Below the pieces are notes generated by a model, which worked only from the letters and a program-made list of their open reading frames with translations, was not told the origin of the DNA and ran no database searches. From the NCBI RefSeq assembly GCF_040958095.1, contig NC_091152.1, positions 15,592,213-15,656,212 on the forward strand: DNA of 64,000 bases, in the 5' to 3' direction. This DNA comes from Procambarus clarkii (taxonomy: Eukaryota; Arthropoda; Malacostraca; Decapoda; Cambaridae). Below are positions 1 to 12,690 of this stretch, piece after piece (position 1 is the stretch's first letter; each line of letters begins with the position of its first letter). The translations under genes and the position numbers were made by a program.

Positions 1-440
1 TGACACTAACATGACACCACACAGTACACAGTGACACTAACATGACACCACACAGTACACAGTGACACTAACATGACACCACACAGTACACAGTGACACT
101 AACATGACACCACACAGTACACAGTGACACTAACATGACACCACACAGTACACTGTGACACTAACATGACACCACACAGTACACCGTGACACTAACATGA
201 CACCACACAGTGCTCACAGTACACAGTGACACTAACATGACACCACACAGTACACCGTGACACTAACATGACACCACACAGTACACTGTGACACTAACAT
301 GACACCACACAGTACACAGTGACACTAACATGACACCACACAGTACACAGTGACACTAACATGACACCACACAGTACACAGTGACACTAACATGACACCA
401 CACAGTGCACTGTGACACTAACATGACACCACACAGTAGT
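1..440. repeat. 31-bp minisatellite, truncated by window edge
   Basis: About 14 tandem units of a 31-bp sequence beginning TGACACTAACATGACACCAC and ending in CAGTACACAG, with small variants (CACTG, CACCG). One unit carries an extra CAGTGCTCA insertion. The array continues off the left edge. Confidence 0.95.
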
Positions 441-1034
441 GACAGTGCACCAACAATCACAAACAATAGCCTCCACGGGGAGCAAAACTCCCCGCTGATA
501 TAATGAAGGAAACGGTCAAGTGGAATATTTACTGCAAGTATACATGTGAATGTGTGGCAAACATGCAAACACATGCACATACATAAATACTTGCATATGC
601 AATGGTTGCTCAAATTAATACATCACTTTTCTGCTTTTCCTGCAATTATAAAAAAAAAATCTATATTGTCAGAGAACTTTGTAGTTGCGTACGCGCACGA
701 ACGCGCGCACACGTACACACACAAACACACAAATACAGAGTGACGCGCGCGCGCTCTCACAAAAAGGCATGCATCAACCCATGCAAAACAGCCGATATAC
801 AAACATACAGCAGGACATGCGCCCACGCAAAGTATATACATACAAGAAGAGTGGCAAAGTGATTACCACTTATATGGCTGCTAAGTCAGCCTAACTCCAA
901 AATCATGAACCATTTATCTCTAATTAAGACACAAGCTAACATGAAGGTCGCTTAGGTAGTCGTTGGCACGGTAACGTCAGCCCTAACACCCACACAACAC
1001 AAAACTTACTCTTGTATATATATTCCACGGTCTA

Positions 1035-1036
<2 letters not shown>

Positions 1037-1133
<97 letters not shown>

Positions 1134-1180
1134 TATGTGTATGTGTGTGTGCGCGCGCGCGTGAGTGCGTGCGTGCGTGT
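1037..1180. repeat. (GT)n microsatellite with GTAT/GCGC tail
   Basis: About 90 bp of pure GT, followed by interrupted GTATGT and GCGCGC segments. Confidence 0.97.
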
Positions 1181-1550
1181 GCGTGCGTAACTCGTTCCCA
1201 GCCTAATGCATACGGTCCATCCTGCGATAATTTAAGCACTATGTGGTCGTGAAAGGACCAATATATAGTTAAGGGCCACCTAGAAAGTAAACTTTTGTAT
1301 TAATGAACTTGGACAAATCAGAAACTTTTATAATCGCAACATATATACGTAATTTAACCTCTGCTAGTAATCCTAGGCCTAATACACGCTATCATAGCTC
1401 TAATACACCACACATATATATCCTATTCTACGCCTAGCAATATTTAAGTTCGTTTTTTCGCTTTATTTTTCCGGACTCTATAAAATTAATGGCACAAAAC
1501 GTGGTTTACTGGTGGACCATCACTACATATTTTTTTTTGCATGGATATTC

Positions 1551-1706
1551 CTGCGCGGGCCCTAAGCCTCTGGCTGGCCCACTGCGCGGGCCCTAAGCCT
1601 CTGGCTGGCCCACTGCGCGGGCACTAAGCCTCTGGCTGGCCCACTGGGCGGGCCCTAAGCCTCTGGCCGGCCCACTGCGCGGGCCCTAAGCCTCTGGCTG
1701 GCCCAC
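1551..1706. repeat. 31-bp GC-rich minisatellite, 5 copies
   Basis: Unit CTGCGCGGGCCCTAAGCCTC plus TGGCTGGCCCA, five copies with few substitutions. It is an island of high GC in an AT-rich neighbourhood. Confidence 0.95.
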
Positions 1707-1841
1707 TAAGTGTTGCTTGTTTCTGTTTTACTTGGGCGGAGTATGAGTATTTATTACTCGTATTGTCGCTTCAGTAAGATTTTGCCATATGTGTTTAACA
1801 ACTTCTGCTCTGTTGAATCTAAGTTGAAATCTTAATGGGTT

Positions 1842-1977
1842 TGTAACTGTGCACTGTGTTAGATAATGTTCCAGTGGTCTGTTGTGGTTGTAACTGTGCA
1901 CTGTGTTAGATAATGTTCCAGTGGTCTGTTGTGGTTGTAACTGTGCACTGTGTTAGATAATGTTCCAGTGGTCTGTC
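1842..1977. repeat. 47-bp tandem triplication
   Basis: Three near-identical copies starting TGTAACTGTGCACTGTGTTA at 1842, 1889 and 1936. Confidence 0.95.
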
Positions 1978-3000
1978 GGACATTTCTCCACAGTGCTAAC
2001 ATTTCCTCTCATCTATAACACTACATATTGTACTTACAACCCAATAGTGGCTATAAGTACTATCACTTGAGGGGGATGTGTTGAAGGCATAACAACTCAA
2101 TAAAAATACTATACTTGTGTATATAATTGTGCACATAATAAACGTACCGAATTATTTTTAAAAGATAAACAGTGAAGACAAACAAGAGATCAAGCAAGTC
2201 ATAGCAAGATCAAGCTACAAGGCTGAGGACACCAGCTCAAGAAATATCCACAAGTGCTCAAACCTGTAACATCTTGCCAAATATGTAAACTTAAAATCAA
2301 ACGCATAAGAGTGGACCTTGCTAAACACCACAAATGTAAGTGATCATCGTACTACGTCGGACTGCCAGCCGTGAGAACCAACAGCCTATTTGACCAGATG
2401 AGCAACCAGGAGGCCAGATCGGGCTGAATGGCCGGAATGGCCGTCGAGGAGCCATAAGATTAGTACTGTTTGTGTACACAACAGTACTAATCACAACAGT
2501 ACTAAATACTGTAGTACACAACTGCAGTATTTCCGGACCCAGATGAGTCTCACCCTCCATCACCTGACACACAGCCACCGACCTTCGACCTGATATATTG
2601 AAGTCATGGTCATCTTCGCATCTGAAGAACGAACATCATTATCGCAGCAGTGTGAAACTGAAGCCTGGCGACGTTACACACCCAAGAAATATTTAATACC
2701 CTAACACTTGGAACTATATAGCACTTAATACTATGTATCACGTGGAAGGGGTCAGGATAAGAATTTGGGATGAGACGGGGAAGGATGATAATGCCTCAAC
2801 AATGTCAAGGAGAAAATAGCATAACAATGTCAAAAAGTGAATGCCACAACCTTATCTTGAAGAATGCCATATTAGTGACATTTATTAAACAGTGTCAAAA
2901 GACAATATAATAAAACAAAGTGAATGCCACAAGAGAAAGGTAACGCCAGATCAGCACTGGGTATAAAATGTCACACAACAAAGAGAGAGACTGCCTGAAA
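1978..3000. other. Non-coding stretch, no gene recognised
   Basis: About 1 kb of AT-rich sequence without a protein-like frame. At 2707-2800 there is a fragment of the tRNA-derived SINE family described at 25985 (ACTATATAGCAC ... GGTCAGGATA ... GACGGGG). Near 2465-2510 the word ACAGTACTAA recurs. Confidence 0.5.
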
Positions 3001-3405
3001 AGTTTGTTTAGGTGAGATGCCTGAAAAGTTTCTTCACGTTAGATGCCTGAAGATAGTTTCTTCAGGTGAGATGCCTGAAGATAATTTTTCAGGTGAGATG
3101 CCTGAAGATAGTTTCTTCAGGTGAGATGCCTGAAGATAATTTTTCAGGTGAGATGCCTGAAGATAGTTTCTTCAGGTGAGATGCCTGAAGATAATTTTTC
3201 AGGTGAGATGCCTGAAGATAGTCTCTTCAGGTGAGATGCCTGAAGATAATTTTTCAGGTGAGATGCCTGAAGATAGTTTCTTCAGGTGAGATGCCTGAAG
3301 ATAGTCTCTTCAGGTGAGATGCCTGAAGATAATTTTTCATGTGAGATGCCTGAAGATAGTTTCTTCAGGTGAGATGCCTGAAGCTAGTATCTTCAGGTGA
3401 GATGC
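3001..3405. repeat. 27/28-bp hairpin-forming minisatellite
   Basis: About 14 units of GATGCCTGAAGATAGTTTCT plus TCAGGTGA, alternating with a form containing AATTTTTC. In the 28-bp form CCTGAAGA pairs with TCTTCAGG, so each unit is itself an inverted repeat. Confidence 0.95.
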
Positions 3406-4524
3406 CCGTAAAGTAAGAGTGGGGCCAAAGGCGTTAACCTAACACTATCATTTCCCAGGTAGTATCGAAAAGCATCCTTGTGCTGCAACCTTTTTAATCA
3501 AGCTTTTACATTGGCGTCATTACTTATGCTCCATTACTTATGGGCAGTAGAGGTAATGCTGGTATAATATGGGAGGGAAAGATAGCAGAAGATAAATCTG
3601 TGTATATTGAGGATATCTACTGAGCACTGTTCCTGGTGATGTTACGTATCCAATCATGTAAAATCAGAAAACTAGAAGGCTCTCTCCCCAAACTCCAGCT
3701 TACACTGCCGGTAGGAAAGCAAAAGGGCTGTTATTATGCAATACAATTAAAGTGTTAATTGGAATTTAGAAGGAAAAGATAAAAAGATAATCTAATTTTA
3801 CAACATTACTAATGCTATAGTTGTATGGCTTTTAAGATTTCTATTCTGCTACCACTACTGGCACATTGCTAGACTAACATATACATGTACGAAGAGTACA
3901 GGTGTACGTCTGAGAGGTGTTACCAAGACGCCATACATCAACCTCTCTGGTCAACCCTGTAGGTACCCCCCAACACAAATATAACCTCCAGATGTTTAAT
4001 TTGGTTTTGAGAACATTCAGATGTTTTAAATGTTTAATGTTAATCGACACTCACATCACCAGTCGTGTCCTAAAGCTCAGTTGTGCAGATTTCCTAGCAA
4101 CATCAAAGGTAATTTATTAATAACTTCAATGAACCAATCAATGAACCTTCAAAGCGAGAGAGCCTTCTCGCGCATGCGTGGTCTCTGCTGCCACTAGGCT
4201 TAATACTGGTATTTCTTGTTATTTAGGGACCTTGCACCTCCAAAAGTTGTTCCTGTTTGAGAACAAATATAATTCAGTGTCTTATAAATTTTAATTCGCT
4301 TGCTAGTTTGCACTTCATTAGAGAAATAAATGAAATATTTTGAGACTTTTTATAGTATATTAATGATCGTATTAGAAACGGATAAAACCGGGAAAAATTA
4401 CAGCTCATAGCTTGTAAAATATATGGTAGTTTAAATGATATTATTGGCCTAAATTCTGTAGAAGCGTTCAGTTCTAGCTTAGAAACAGAGATAAGGAAGT
4501 AGAATTATCTTATTATCAAGAGAA

Positions 4525-4672
4525 ATCACTAATCCATTACGACTATATAACACTTGGAGCCGGGGATAAGGATTTACGATAGGACGGAGAGAATCAAACT
4601 TGGACGTCGAAGATTGAACGCTGATCTACAAGAAGCGACGCCGTCGCACTACCGTCCAGTCTAATTGATTGG
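4525..4672 (-). repeat. tRNA-derived SINE copy (SINE family 1)
   Basis: Diverged copy of the family best seen at 25985-26165: ACTATATAACACTTGGA ... GGATAAGGATT ... GACGGAGAG ... TTGGACGTCGAAGATTGAACG. On the minus strand the head contains tRNA-like A- and B-box motifs (GGTAGTGCGACGG; GATCAGCGTTCAATC). Confidence 0.75.
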
Positions 4673-4808
4673 ACGGAAAACTTACAATAGGAAGCTTCAG
4701 AGCGCCTCTATATAGCAGCAAAAGTTACCCCGTACCTTAGACTTTCAAGACCTTGAAATTATGAAGGCTTTACTCTTATATCGGGGTCGAGGTCTCAAGA
4801 CATTAGGG

Positions 4809-6108
4809 TTCAACACAACACAACACACAAAACCACCAACACAACACAACACACAAAACCACCAACACAACACAACACACAAAACCACCAACACAACACA
4901 ACACACAAAACCACCAACACAACACAACACACAAAACCACCAACACAACACAACACACAAAACCAGCAACACAACACGCAAAACCAGCAACACAACACAC
5001 AAAACCACCAACACAACACACAAAACCACCAACACAACACACAAAACCACCAACACAACACACAAAACCACCAACACAACACAAAACCACCAACACAACA
5101 CAAAACCACCAACACAACACAAAACCACCAACACAACACAAAACCACCAACACAACACAAAACCACCAACACAACACAAAACCACCAACACAACACAAAA
5201 CCACCAACACAACACACAAAACCACCAACACCACACAACACAATCACCAACACAACACACAAAACCACCAACACAACACACAAAACCACCAACACCACAC
5301 AACACAATCACCAACACAACACACAAAACCACCAACACCACACAACACAATCACCAACACAACACGCAAAACCACCAACACAACACACAACCACCAACAC
5401 AACACAAAACCACCAACACAACACACAAAACCACCAACACAACACACAACCACCAACACAACACAAAACCACCAACACAACACACAAAACCAGCAACACA
5501 ACACACAAAACCACCAACACAACACAAAACCACCAACAGAACACAACACACAAAACCACCAACACAACACACAAAACCACCAACACAACACACAAAACCA
5601 CCAACACAACACAAAACCACCAACACAACACAAAACCAGCAACACAACACACAAAACCACCAACACAACACAAAACCACCAACACAACACACAAAACCAC
5701 CAACACAACACACAAAACCACCAACACAACACACAAAACCACCAACACAACACAAAACCACCAACACAACACAAAACCAGCAACACAACACACAAAACCA
5801 CCAACACAACACAAAACCACCAACACAACACACAAAACCACCAACACAACACACAAAACCACCAACACAACACACAAAACCACCAACACAACACAAAACC
5901 ACCAACACAACACAAAACCAGCAACACAACACACAAAACCACCAACACAACACAAAACCACCAACACAACACACAAAACCACCAACACAACACAAAACCA
6001 CCAACACAACACAAAACCACCAACACAACACACAACCACCAACACCACACACAAAACCACCAACACAACACAACACAATCACCAACACAATACAACACAC
6101 ACAAAACA
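4809..6108. repeat. 1.3-kb ACACAA/CCACCA satellite-like array
   Basis: Tandem units of 17-22 bp built from CACAAAACCACCAACACAA, differing by insertion or deletion of ACACA. The plus strand contains no T-A-A/T-A-G/T-G-A combinations and is open in several frames; one frame gives 451 codons of Thr/Gln/His/Asn/Pro. Because five frames on both strands are equally open, it is repeat composition and not a gene. Confidence 0.95.
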
Positions 6109-6645
6109 ATACATAGCCACTTTGTCTCCTACTGGCCGTCTCATCTTGGGGTACGACAGTGTGTAGCTTCAGAAATAAGTCTATTGATTACTGATACGTC
6201 GTCATAGCTTGCTGATAAGCTATCGCCTGTGCCTTCAGGCACGGAGGTTTGCTTGTCATCAATATTCTGTATAAACAAATGCATGCCATTTCTAAACCAG
6301 TAACACAATTTTTTAACTTTTTTCAATAATTGTTAAAGATATTACAAATCATATAATAGGCTATATTTACATATATTTTCCTAAATTATTAATCATAGCC
6401 CCCTAACTCTAGTGTAAGTAGGGATACGTTCCTGCACCACATCCCAAGGAAGCATCCTGTGTGAGGAGAGCGCTGCAAGCCCCTACAGGGAGCCACCCAC
6501 AGGAAGCGAGCAACACCAGACATTCTCCACATCGACGCCTAGCTACACCAAACATCTTCCCAAAGTAACGCTACTGGGAAGATTTGTAGAGCCCCACTTA
6601 GCTTCTGAAGACGAAATACTTCAAATAAATTGTTCCTCAAGTGTC

Positions 6646-6775
6646 GCAAAACAACTGAACCTCGAGTGTCACAAAGCAACGGTCCCTCGAGTGTCACAAA
6701 GCAACGGTCCCAAGAGTGTCACAAAGCAACGGTCCCTAGAGTGTCACAAAGCAACGGTCCCAAGAGTGTCCCAAG
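6646..6775. repeat. 24-bp minisatellite, about 5 copies
   Basis: Units of GAGTGTCACAAAGCAACGGT plus CCCN, the last ones shortened. Confidence 0.9.
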
Positions 6776-6899
6776 TGTGTCACAGGTCAACTGTAAAACC
6801 CTTCTCTTACGCTCCTCCTCCCCTCTCCCCCATCCCCACAAACAGCTGCCCATCCCGAGGACACACTCGTGGCTGAAACAGGGAAGCGTCAGAGGGAGC

Positions 6900-7440
6900 T
6901 GAATGAAGGCTTGGTCAATGCTTCACAAATATGTTTACTACTATTTATATTTCATATTCCAACGGTGCTCATAATATTCCGTTGCAGTGTTCGCCAACTT
7001 TAATTATTAAAATAAGCTCGTCAGTGTTTCGTTATTATTCATGAAATTTCAGCCCACATAATTTTCATTTGTTTTAATTGCTGTAATTTAAATGTAAATC
7101 AATAGAGGCCATACACATGGCAGAGGAAATTCCCTCATTTGCCACCTTTTAATAATTTGTCCGCGTTCGAAAAATAATGTAATTTGCTTAAAATTCTTTA
7201 TGAAAATGTATATATCTATATGTATATGACAAATTGTCTGTGTTTCTGTTAATCTATCAAAAGTTTGAAGGAAGACGCTTGGGTCTATCATCAAAAATGA
7301 AGACAAAAAATCATATCTGAAATATGAAATATTATACACCGAACTCGAGAAAATTAACATAAAATTTTAATCATCATACTTTTCTCATATGAGCACAAAA
7401 CAGACAAACCTCTCACATAAACGTTGTATCAAAGACAACA
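6900..7440. other. Non-coding AT-rich interval
   Basis: No protein-like frame, RNA gene or recognised repeat was seen in this AT-rich stretch. Confidence 0.5.
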
Positions 7441-7484
7441 GCAAACTATTATATTGACCAGACCACACACTAGAAGGTGAAGGG

Positions 7485-7526
7485 ACGACGACGTTTCGGT
7501 CCGTCCTGGACCATTCTCAAGTCAAT
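7485..7526 (-). ncRNA. Hammerhead-like ribozyme motif (variant core)
   Basis: On the minus strand the order is TGAC (stem I), core UUGAGAA, U, stem II GGUCC/GGACC with loop AGGAC, then GAA-ACGU-C and GUCG (stem I return). This is the type I hammerhead layout with a minimal ACGU helix III. C3 and G8 of the usual CUGANGA core are U and A. Confidence 0.6.
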
Positions 7527-7538
7527 TGTGTCGACAAT

Positions 7539-7578
7539 CGACTTGAGAATGGTCCAGGACGGACCGAAACGTCGTCGT
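7539..7578 (+). ncRNA. Hammerhead-like ribozyme motif (variant core)
   Basis: CGAC (stem I 5' strand, 7539-7542), UUGAGAA core (7543-7549), stem II GGUCC/GGACC (7551-7565), GAA, helix III word ACGU, cleavage base C (7573), then GUCG (7574-7577), which pairs perfectly with CGAC. All elements are in hammerhead order. Confidence 0.62.
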
Positions 7579-7949
7579 CCCTTCACCTTCTAGTGTGTGG
7601 TCCGGTCAACATACTTTAACCACGTTATTGTGACTCATCGCCTGCATAAGGAAACTATTATAATATTTTTTTGTTTTTCTGAAGAGAGATGGATGAGAGG
7701 GGAAGAGATTTAAGTTTTATTGAAGTATTTTAACAAACTGTGCACTGATATCTGGAAAATTAAATATCATTCATCACACTATGGACGGAAAGTGTAAAAC
7801 CCCGTCAATTAAGGCCTGGCCTCCATCTAAAAGACCCACCCCCTTTCTCAAAGCCAAGTGGGAAACTATTTAAAAAATTTAATATTTTACACAACTAATC
7901 TCCTCCCATCGACCACCTACCTGCATGTCAATGGGAAACTTATATTTTT

Positions 7950-8345
7950 AAAAGAGAGAGACAAGGTCCGAGACGGAGAGATACTCAGCAAAAACAGACA
8001 GAATGAGAAATAGAAAGAGACGGGCAAAAACGGAGACTGATAGACAAACAGAGATTGGATTACAGAGAAACTGGGTCCACCAAGGCTAAGAGAGACAGGA
8101 AGACAGAAAAACAGACAGATAATAACATATTATAAGAGACAGACAAAGATTGAGAGAGAAGGAAGGTTCAGGGGGTAGAAGGGGGCGAAGGGTTTGTAGG
8201 GTGGGAAAAGGGAAGGAGAGGGGAGAAAGGATAAGATTAGAAAGTTGCAAGGGGGGGGAGGGAAATTGGAAAAGAAAGGGAAATAGGAAAAAAGAGATGA
8301 GAGAGGGGGAGATTGTAGGGAAAGTGGGTTGGGGGACCCGGGAAA
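7950..8345. repeat. Polypurine-rich tract on the plus strand
   Basis: About 400 bp dominated by A and G (GAGAGA, GGGGG, AAGGGAAA), almost pure purine from 8140 to 8320. It gives spurious long frames on both strands. It has strand asymmetry of the type that can form triplex DNA. Confidence 0.8.
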
Positions 8346-8399
8346 ATCCAGGTGCCCCCTCTATTGATGCCGTTGTATACAAGTATTCACGAGGAAATT

Positions 8400-8805
8400 A
8401 ACGAAAAATCAGAGCGCTCTCGAACTAATTTTATTAATTCTAATTTTCAATTATTTGTCTCAGTCGTTGTATCATATTTACATTTAAAAACCTGCCTTCT
8501 GAAGTAGCTTTACCCACTTCTGGCCTGTTAATCTCCCCGAAGTTCAATCACATCAGTCTGGGAACGAGCCCTGTTGCATATCTTCATGTAAAATTTGTCG
8601 TGTAGAGTTCTATCCTGGGGTTGTATAACCAAGAGTTTCATGTAGGTTAAATAAAACGTTCTCAACACTCCTTTGATTTTTATGAAAGGTTTCCGGAAGG
8701 TAGCTCGTTAACGTAGCCTACCTTATCGACGATGTTCTCGTAATATGTGCTTCTGGCACTATCAGAAACATGAAAAACACATACGAAATTTCGTCAGAGT
8801 AGTAG
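8400..8805. other. Non-coding interval
   Basis: Mixed sequence with no protein-like frame or recognised repeat. Confidence 0.45.
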
Positions 8806-8976
8806 TAAAGAAAATGTATTCATTTAGTTGTGCTTGCGGGGGTTGAGCTCTGCCTCCTTGGTCCCGCCTCTCAACTGTCAATCAACAGGTGTACAGGTTC
8901 CTGAGCCTACTGGGCTCTATCATATCTACACTTGAAACTGTGTATGAAGTCTGCCTCCACCACATCCCTTGACAGA
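8806..8976 (-). mobile_element. LINE family B 3' end
   Basis: Reverse complement of the LINE 3' end seen at 45605: the minus strand encodes the remnant DVVEADSIHSF-like motif, followed by 'TTGACAGTTGAGAGGCGGGA', CCAAGGAGGCAGAGCTC and 'AACCCCCGCAAGCACAACTA'. 5'-truncated. Confidence 0.8.
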
Positions 8977-9000
8977 CAGACTTGACACTTCTGTGTGTGT

Positions 9001-9082
9001 AAGTATTCACCTATTTGTGCTTGCGGGGGTTGAGCTTTGCTCTTTCGGCCCACCTCTCAAATGTCAATCAACTGTTACTAAC
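9001..9082 (-). mobile_element. LINE family B terminal fragment
   Basis: Contains only the last ~75 bp of the LINE B 3' end (TTGTGCTTGCGGGGGTTGAG then CGGCCCACCTCTCAA), immediately preceded by TGTGTGTAAG at its terminal side. Confidence 0.75.
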
Positions 9083-9094
9083 TACTATTTTTTT

Positions 9095-9296
9095 TCACAT
9101 ACACACACACCCTCAGGAAGCAGCTCCGTAACAGCTGTCTAACTCCCAGGTACCTACTTACTGCTAGGTAACAGGGGCATTCAGGGTGAAAGAAACTTTG
9201 CTCATTTTTTCTGCCTGGTCCGGGAATCAAACCCAGGCCGCAGAATTACAAGGCCTGCACGCTGTCCGCTCAGCTATCAGACACCTGGACCCCTGA
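9095..9296 (-). repeat. tRNA-derived SINE-like element (SINE family 2)
   Basis: On the minus strand 9296-9225 resembles a tRNA: GGTGTCTGATAGCTGAGCGG (A-box-like), then GGGTTTGATTCCCGG (B-box-like) inside an arm ending GACCAGG. The following part (CACCCTGAATGCCCC ... GTACCTGGG) is its tail. It is too diverged to be a functional tRNA. Confidence 0.6.
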
Positions 9297-9312
9297 CCCC
9301 CCCCCCCACACA

Positions 9313-9420
<108 letters not shown>

Positions 9421-9640
9421 GCACGTTCGTAGTATGCGTTCGTGTGTGTGTGACGGATGTGTGCATGAGTCTATGTTTTTCGCATTTTTTGTAATGTGTG
9501 TGTGGGGGCATGTGTATGTGTTGGGCACATTTATGGTGTACATGCGTGTTGGTGTGTGTATATCTGTATAATGTGGTTGCGTAAATAGCGTGATAATGTA
9601 TTTACTAATGTGTGGTGCATCGCCTGAACGTGTGGTGTGT

Positions 9641-9644
<4 letters not shown>

Positions 9645-9710
<66 letters not shown>

Positions 9711-9795
9711 TGTGCGCGCGCACTACCACAAGAAACCCCGACCTTACCCCTAAACTGACGTCCGACCTCTCTCTCTCTCTCTCTCTCTCTCTCCG
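9645..9795. repeat. (GT)n plus (CT)n microsatellites
   Basis: GT run 9645-9709, GCGCGCGC, then a CT run 9768-9793. Confidence 0.97.
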
Positions 9796-10054
9796 TTTAA
9801 AGATAAAAATCATAAAACAAAAGAAATCCCGTGATAATGAAGAGCAAAAACAAAACACAACTTTTCAGAAAAGGTGTCATGAACAAGTGCCAATGGGACG
9901 CCTTGGTAACATCAAGGACATCAACACTTGCAGCAATGAAAGACATACCGGGGAGGATTTACTGGCCGCAAATCCTTAACTGTAGCCTCTGTTTAACGCA
10001 ACAGTAAAATGTGTACTTGGTTGTAACAACGATTCTTCGCGGCGGGGATCGTAT

Positions 10055-10130
10055 TCCAGGGACCTGCCCGAAACGCTACGCGTACTAGTGGCTCTACAAC
10101 CATGTAACAACTCTTGTATATACCTTCGGG
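10055..10130 (+). mobile_element. LINE family A 3'-terminal fragment with conserved hairpin
   Basis: GACCTGCCCGAAACGC-TAC-GCGTACTAGTGGCTCTACAA matches the 3' ends at 34135 and 59548. ACGC and GCGT form a stem with a variable triloop. Confidence 0.7.
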
Positions 10131-10379
10131 CGAGGGTTAATATGGAGGCGGGTGTGTAGTGGCAGAACAAGGAGAGCGGTAGATGTAGAGAGCGGCCCCG
10201 CAAGAAATGGCAGAGAGGGACAAAGGGAAACAGATGGCGAGACACAACAAAGCAGGAGAGAAGAAAGCAACACAAGGGACGTGCTCCAGCCTCTGTTTGT
10301 ATCCATTGTTGTTGTCGGTCATTTACAGGTTAACCCACAACACATAACAACGCGGAAAAACGCCAACACCATTAAAAAT

Positions 10380-11170
10380 CATTATCAAGCAACATTAGCG
10401 AGGTAACAGAGTCTTATTTACAGGAAATTCATGAAAGTAATATAGGAAACTTGGTGGGGTGGCCGGCGGTGCCCGGGTCAAACGTATAAGGTTGCGACAT
10501 TTAAGAGTAGGGAGCGTGGGTCAACCGGTGCTTGGGCACCCAAGTCGGCCTAGGCAACTTCAGGTTGTGCCATCATAAAGTCAAGTAATTTTAGAAAGTT
10601 TGGCAACAACATTCCACAGATTTTTCATAGACTTCGCATTGGGAGCCGATGGCATGTTAATGGGAGCAATGGGACTAACCGTGACCCCACCCATGTTGGT
10701 CACCTACCCTACATCAGTCACCATACAAAGTTCGACGAAGCTAACCCAAAGCATCTGGCCTCCAGCCTTCGAGACAGATAAATAAACATTCTTTCTAACG
10801 GTATAGATTAATAACGAGAGCACTAAGCGTCGAACCTGTGCTATAGTGAGCCTTGTTAAATAATGCTTTATAAATCACGATGAATAGAGACTGACTGTGT
10901 GCGCACATGGTAATATAGTCCCCTTAACATTCGCCTGAAGCCTCCTTAAACGAAACTCAGAATTTTAAAGGCCACTTCATGTTTTCAGACGATTTGTCCC
11001 CTTCGGCGAGCTCCTTCAGGCTGTCATGTTTCACTTGTATAATAACAAAAAACTGGAATAGTTTAAATTATCAGACATGGTCTGGGCATAAAGGGAAAAT
11101 ATAGTTGCATATATTTGGGGTCGTCTATTATATGTGATGTTTTTAACTCCTGGGAAGAAATATTATTATT
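10380..11170. other. Non-coding interval
   Basis: No conserved protein is seen. Frame 10600-10785 ends in a Pro/Thr-rich sequence that I cannot assign. A short GTGCTTGGGCACCCAAG palindrome lies at about 10529. Confidence 0.45.
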
Positions 11171-11177
11171 ATTATTA

Positions 11178-11545
<368 letters not shown>

Positions 11546-11559
11546 TGTGTGTGCGCGCG

Positions 11560-12440
11560 CGCGTGTGTGTGCGCATGAACGGACGTTTTAAAACAAGCTA
11601 AATGTTAAAGCTTGTAATTGTTGGGATTTTCCATCCGTTTAAACTTTTCCTGTTGAACTGATCCACATACAAAACAGAGTCTCGGCGATCACAGAAAGTT
11701 TTAATGCCATCATAGATAATAGACCTCCACTGGCGGAGTTGGGCTCCAGCCTCCACTCAACTACTCCCAAGGCCCCGCTAACTTTTCATCTCCTCCACAG
11801 CTAGAGCATTATAAACACCAAACTGCAATTGGTCACTATTACTTCACTAAACAAGTATGATTATTGTAAGATGATCAATGCACTCTGAAAGATGTATGTA
11901 AAGATTGAGTTTCAATATTAATACGATTTTATGCACTATCACTTCAACAGTGATGAAGCACATTAATAATTTCATACAGTTGTAACTAGGTCAACCTAGT
12001 TGTTGTAAGGTCAACCCTAAAGTTACATTACATCCAAAAAGGCAAAAAAATGATAACTTGGAGCATTAAATTTAAATATTGCTAAATTTGTAGCATCTTT
12101 TCTTTGCTATCATTTACTATACATATTTTTGTTCATAATTCTTTTTTAATTTGTCAAAGAAATAATAATTCTCACTTAATGTGTAATTGTAAGAAATTTA
12201 ATTGAAGTTTTTACATGGAAACATGTTGTGTTTGAGGATAACTCTGCCAAGACAAGTAGACATTACGAGATATTGGCTACCACAGGTCTCAAAGTTATCC
12301 ACAATCACAACACCAGACTAACTACCTGTATTGTAGTCCAATACAATATTTTAGTGAAACCCGTTGTATTACTTCACTTTTAAGCCATTGTTGTATTATT
12401 TTCAAAACTTTTTCTAATTAACACATCAAACTAAATAATG
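11560..12440. other. Non-coding AT-rich interval
   Basis: No protein-like frame or RNA gene is visible. AGGTCAACCTAGTTGTTGTA forms a local imperfect repeat near 11985-12020. Confidence 0.45.
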
Positions 12441-12458
12441 TTTATAAAGCACGACTGT

Positions 12459-12690
<232 letters not shown>

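Larger units (their letters stand above)
7454..7609. repeat. Palindromic element with a hammerhead motif on each strand
   Basis: Inverted repeat with arms 7454-7523 and 7540-7609 and a 16-nt spacer. Each arm carries TTGACC, CACACACTAGAAGGTGAAGG and a GTCCAGGAC hairpin next to GAAACGTCGTCG. The same element with different inner bases occurs at 58180-58350 and, decayed, at 26975-27095. Confidence 0.93.

Noticed and set aside
4761..6116. A 451-codon open frame on the plus strand
   Set aside because: It lies wholly in a tandem repeat lacking stop words; several other frames on both strands are equally open, and the product is a mere Thr/Gln/His/Asn/Pro repeat.
10600..10785. Short frame with a Pro/Thr-rich end
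   Set aside because: No convincing homology and no supporting second copy.
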